From positions 1 to 5,606 of the forward strand of contig JAQTVL010000317.1 in the NCBI GenBank assembly GCA_028706835.1: 5,606 bases of DNA, in the 5' to 3' direction. The notes beneath the pieces are model-generated. The model saw only the letters and a program-made list of their open reading frames with translations. It made no database searches and was not told the origin of the DNA. This stretch comes from Phycisphaerae bacterium. Its GTDB lineage: Bacteria > Planctomycetota > Phycisphaerae > JAJVII01. The position numbers and the translations under genes are program-made. Of the stretch, positions 5,566-5,606 are shown one piece after another. Position 1 is the stretch's first letter. Every line of letters begins with the position of its first letter.

Positions 5566-5606
5566 ATGACGAATCGCTCGTCCAATCCATCGGTGCTTGA
5601 TGCGTT
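5566..5606 (+). CDS. Start of an unidentified protein, 5' end only
   Basis: An ATG at 5566 opens a frame that stays open to the window edge: MTNRSSNPSVLDA plus two bases. Thirteen residues are too few to identify a family. If the sequence from 5480 is an insertion sequence, this would be its transposase or an accessory gene. There is no purine-rich ribosome binding site, but a -10-like box lies 7 nt upstream. Confidence 0.35.
   Translation, partial: MTNRSSNPSVLDA

Larger units (their letters stand above)
5480..5606 (+). mobile_element. Possible left end of an insertion sequence interrupting the GH42-like gene
   Basis: From GTAACTCTTCACCC at 5480 the sequence stops matching the hydrolase and its composition drops sharply (about 15 G/C of 40 bases at 5481-5520 against about two-thirds in the gene). 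A promoter-like stretch and a new ATG at 5566 follow. A GTAA start is reminiscent of IS66-family ends, and in that case the 8 bases before it (5472-5479) should be duplicated at the far end. The other end lies outside the window, so neither the terminal repeat nor the target duplication can be seen. A group II intron, a rearrangement junction or an assembly chimera are alternatives. Confidence 0.38.

Overview
This is a GC-rich bacterial window with six recognisable protein genes and one fragment at its right edge, on both strands. The organism looks like a member of the Planctomycetes-Verrucomicrobia-Chlamydiae group, most likely a planctomycete. This rests on protein style and gene content (a secreted GH42-like hydrolase, a uroporphyrinogen-decarboxylase-like paralog, an Ala/Pro-rich planctomycete-type membrane protein). 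No marker gene is present, so the assignment is an inference. There are no rRNA or tRNA genes, CRISPR arrays or origins.

Layout. Positions 1-525 (+) hold the 3' end of a membrane protein. It converges on a two-gene minus-strand operon, and a strong bidirectional hairpin terminator (554-587) lies between them. The operon is dgt, an HD-domain dNTP triphosphohydrolase (1670-2857), followed after 6 nt by a uroporphyrinogen-decarboxylase-superfamily protein (617-1663). An 85-nt divergent promoter region separates dgt from a compact plus-strand pair: a DUF6883-like protein (2943-3290) and a DUF4926-like protein (3287-3514), overlapping by ATGA. The pair is lower in GC than its neighbours and resembles a small transferred two-gene module, possibly of toxin-antitoxin type. 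A HIT-family nucleotide hydrolase or phosphorylase (3538-4056, -) follows convergently. A divergent secreted GH42-like glycoside hydrolase (4120-5526, +) comes next. Its homology seems to stop abruptly near 5479, where base composition also changes. The rest of the window looks like the left end of an inserted element with a new promoter and ORF start at 5566.

Function. dgt and the HIT protein are both nucleotide-housekeeping enzymes but are not in one operon. The secreted hydrolase fits a polysaccharide-degrading lifestyle. The least described parts are the DUF6883/DUF4926 module, a repeated spacing of -10-like boxes 7 nt before start codons (possible leaderless transcription), and the apparent disruption of the hydrolase gene.
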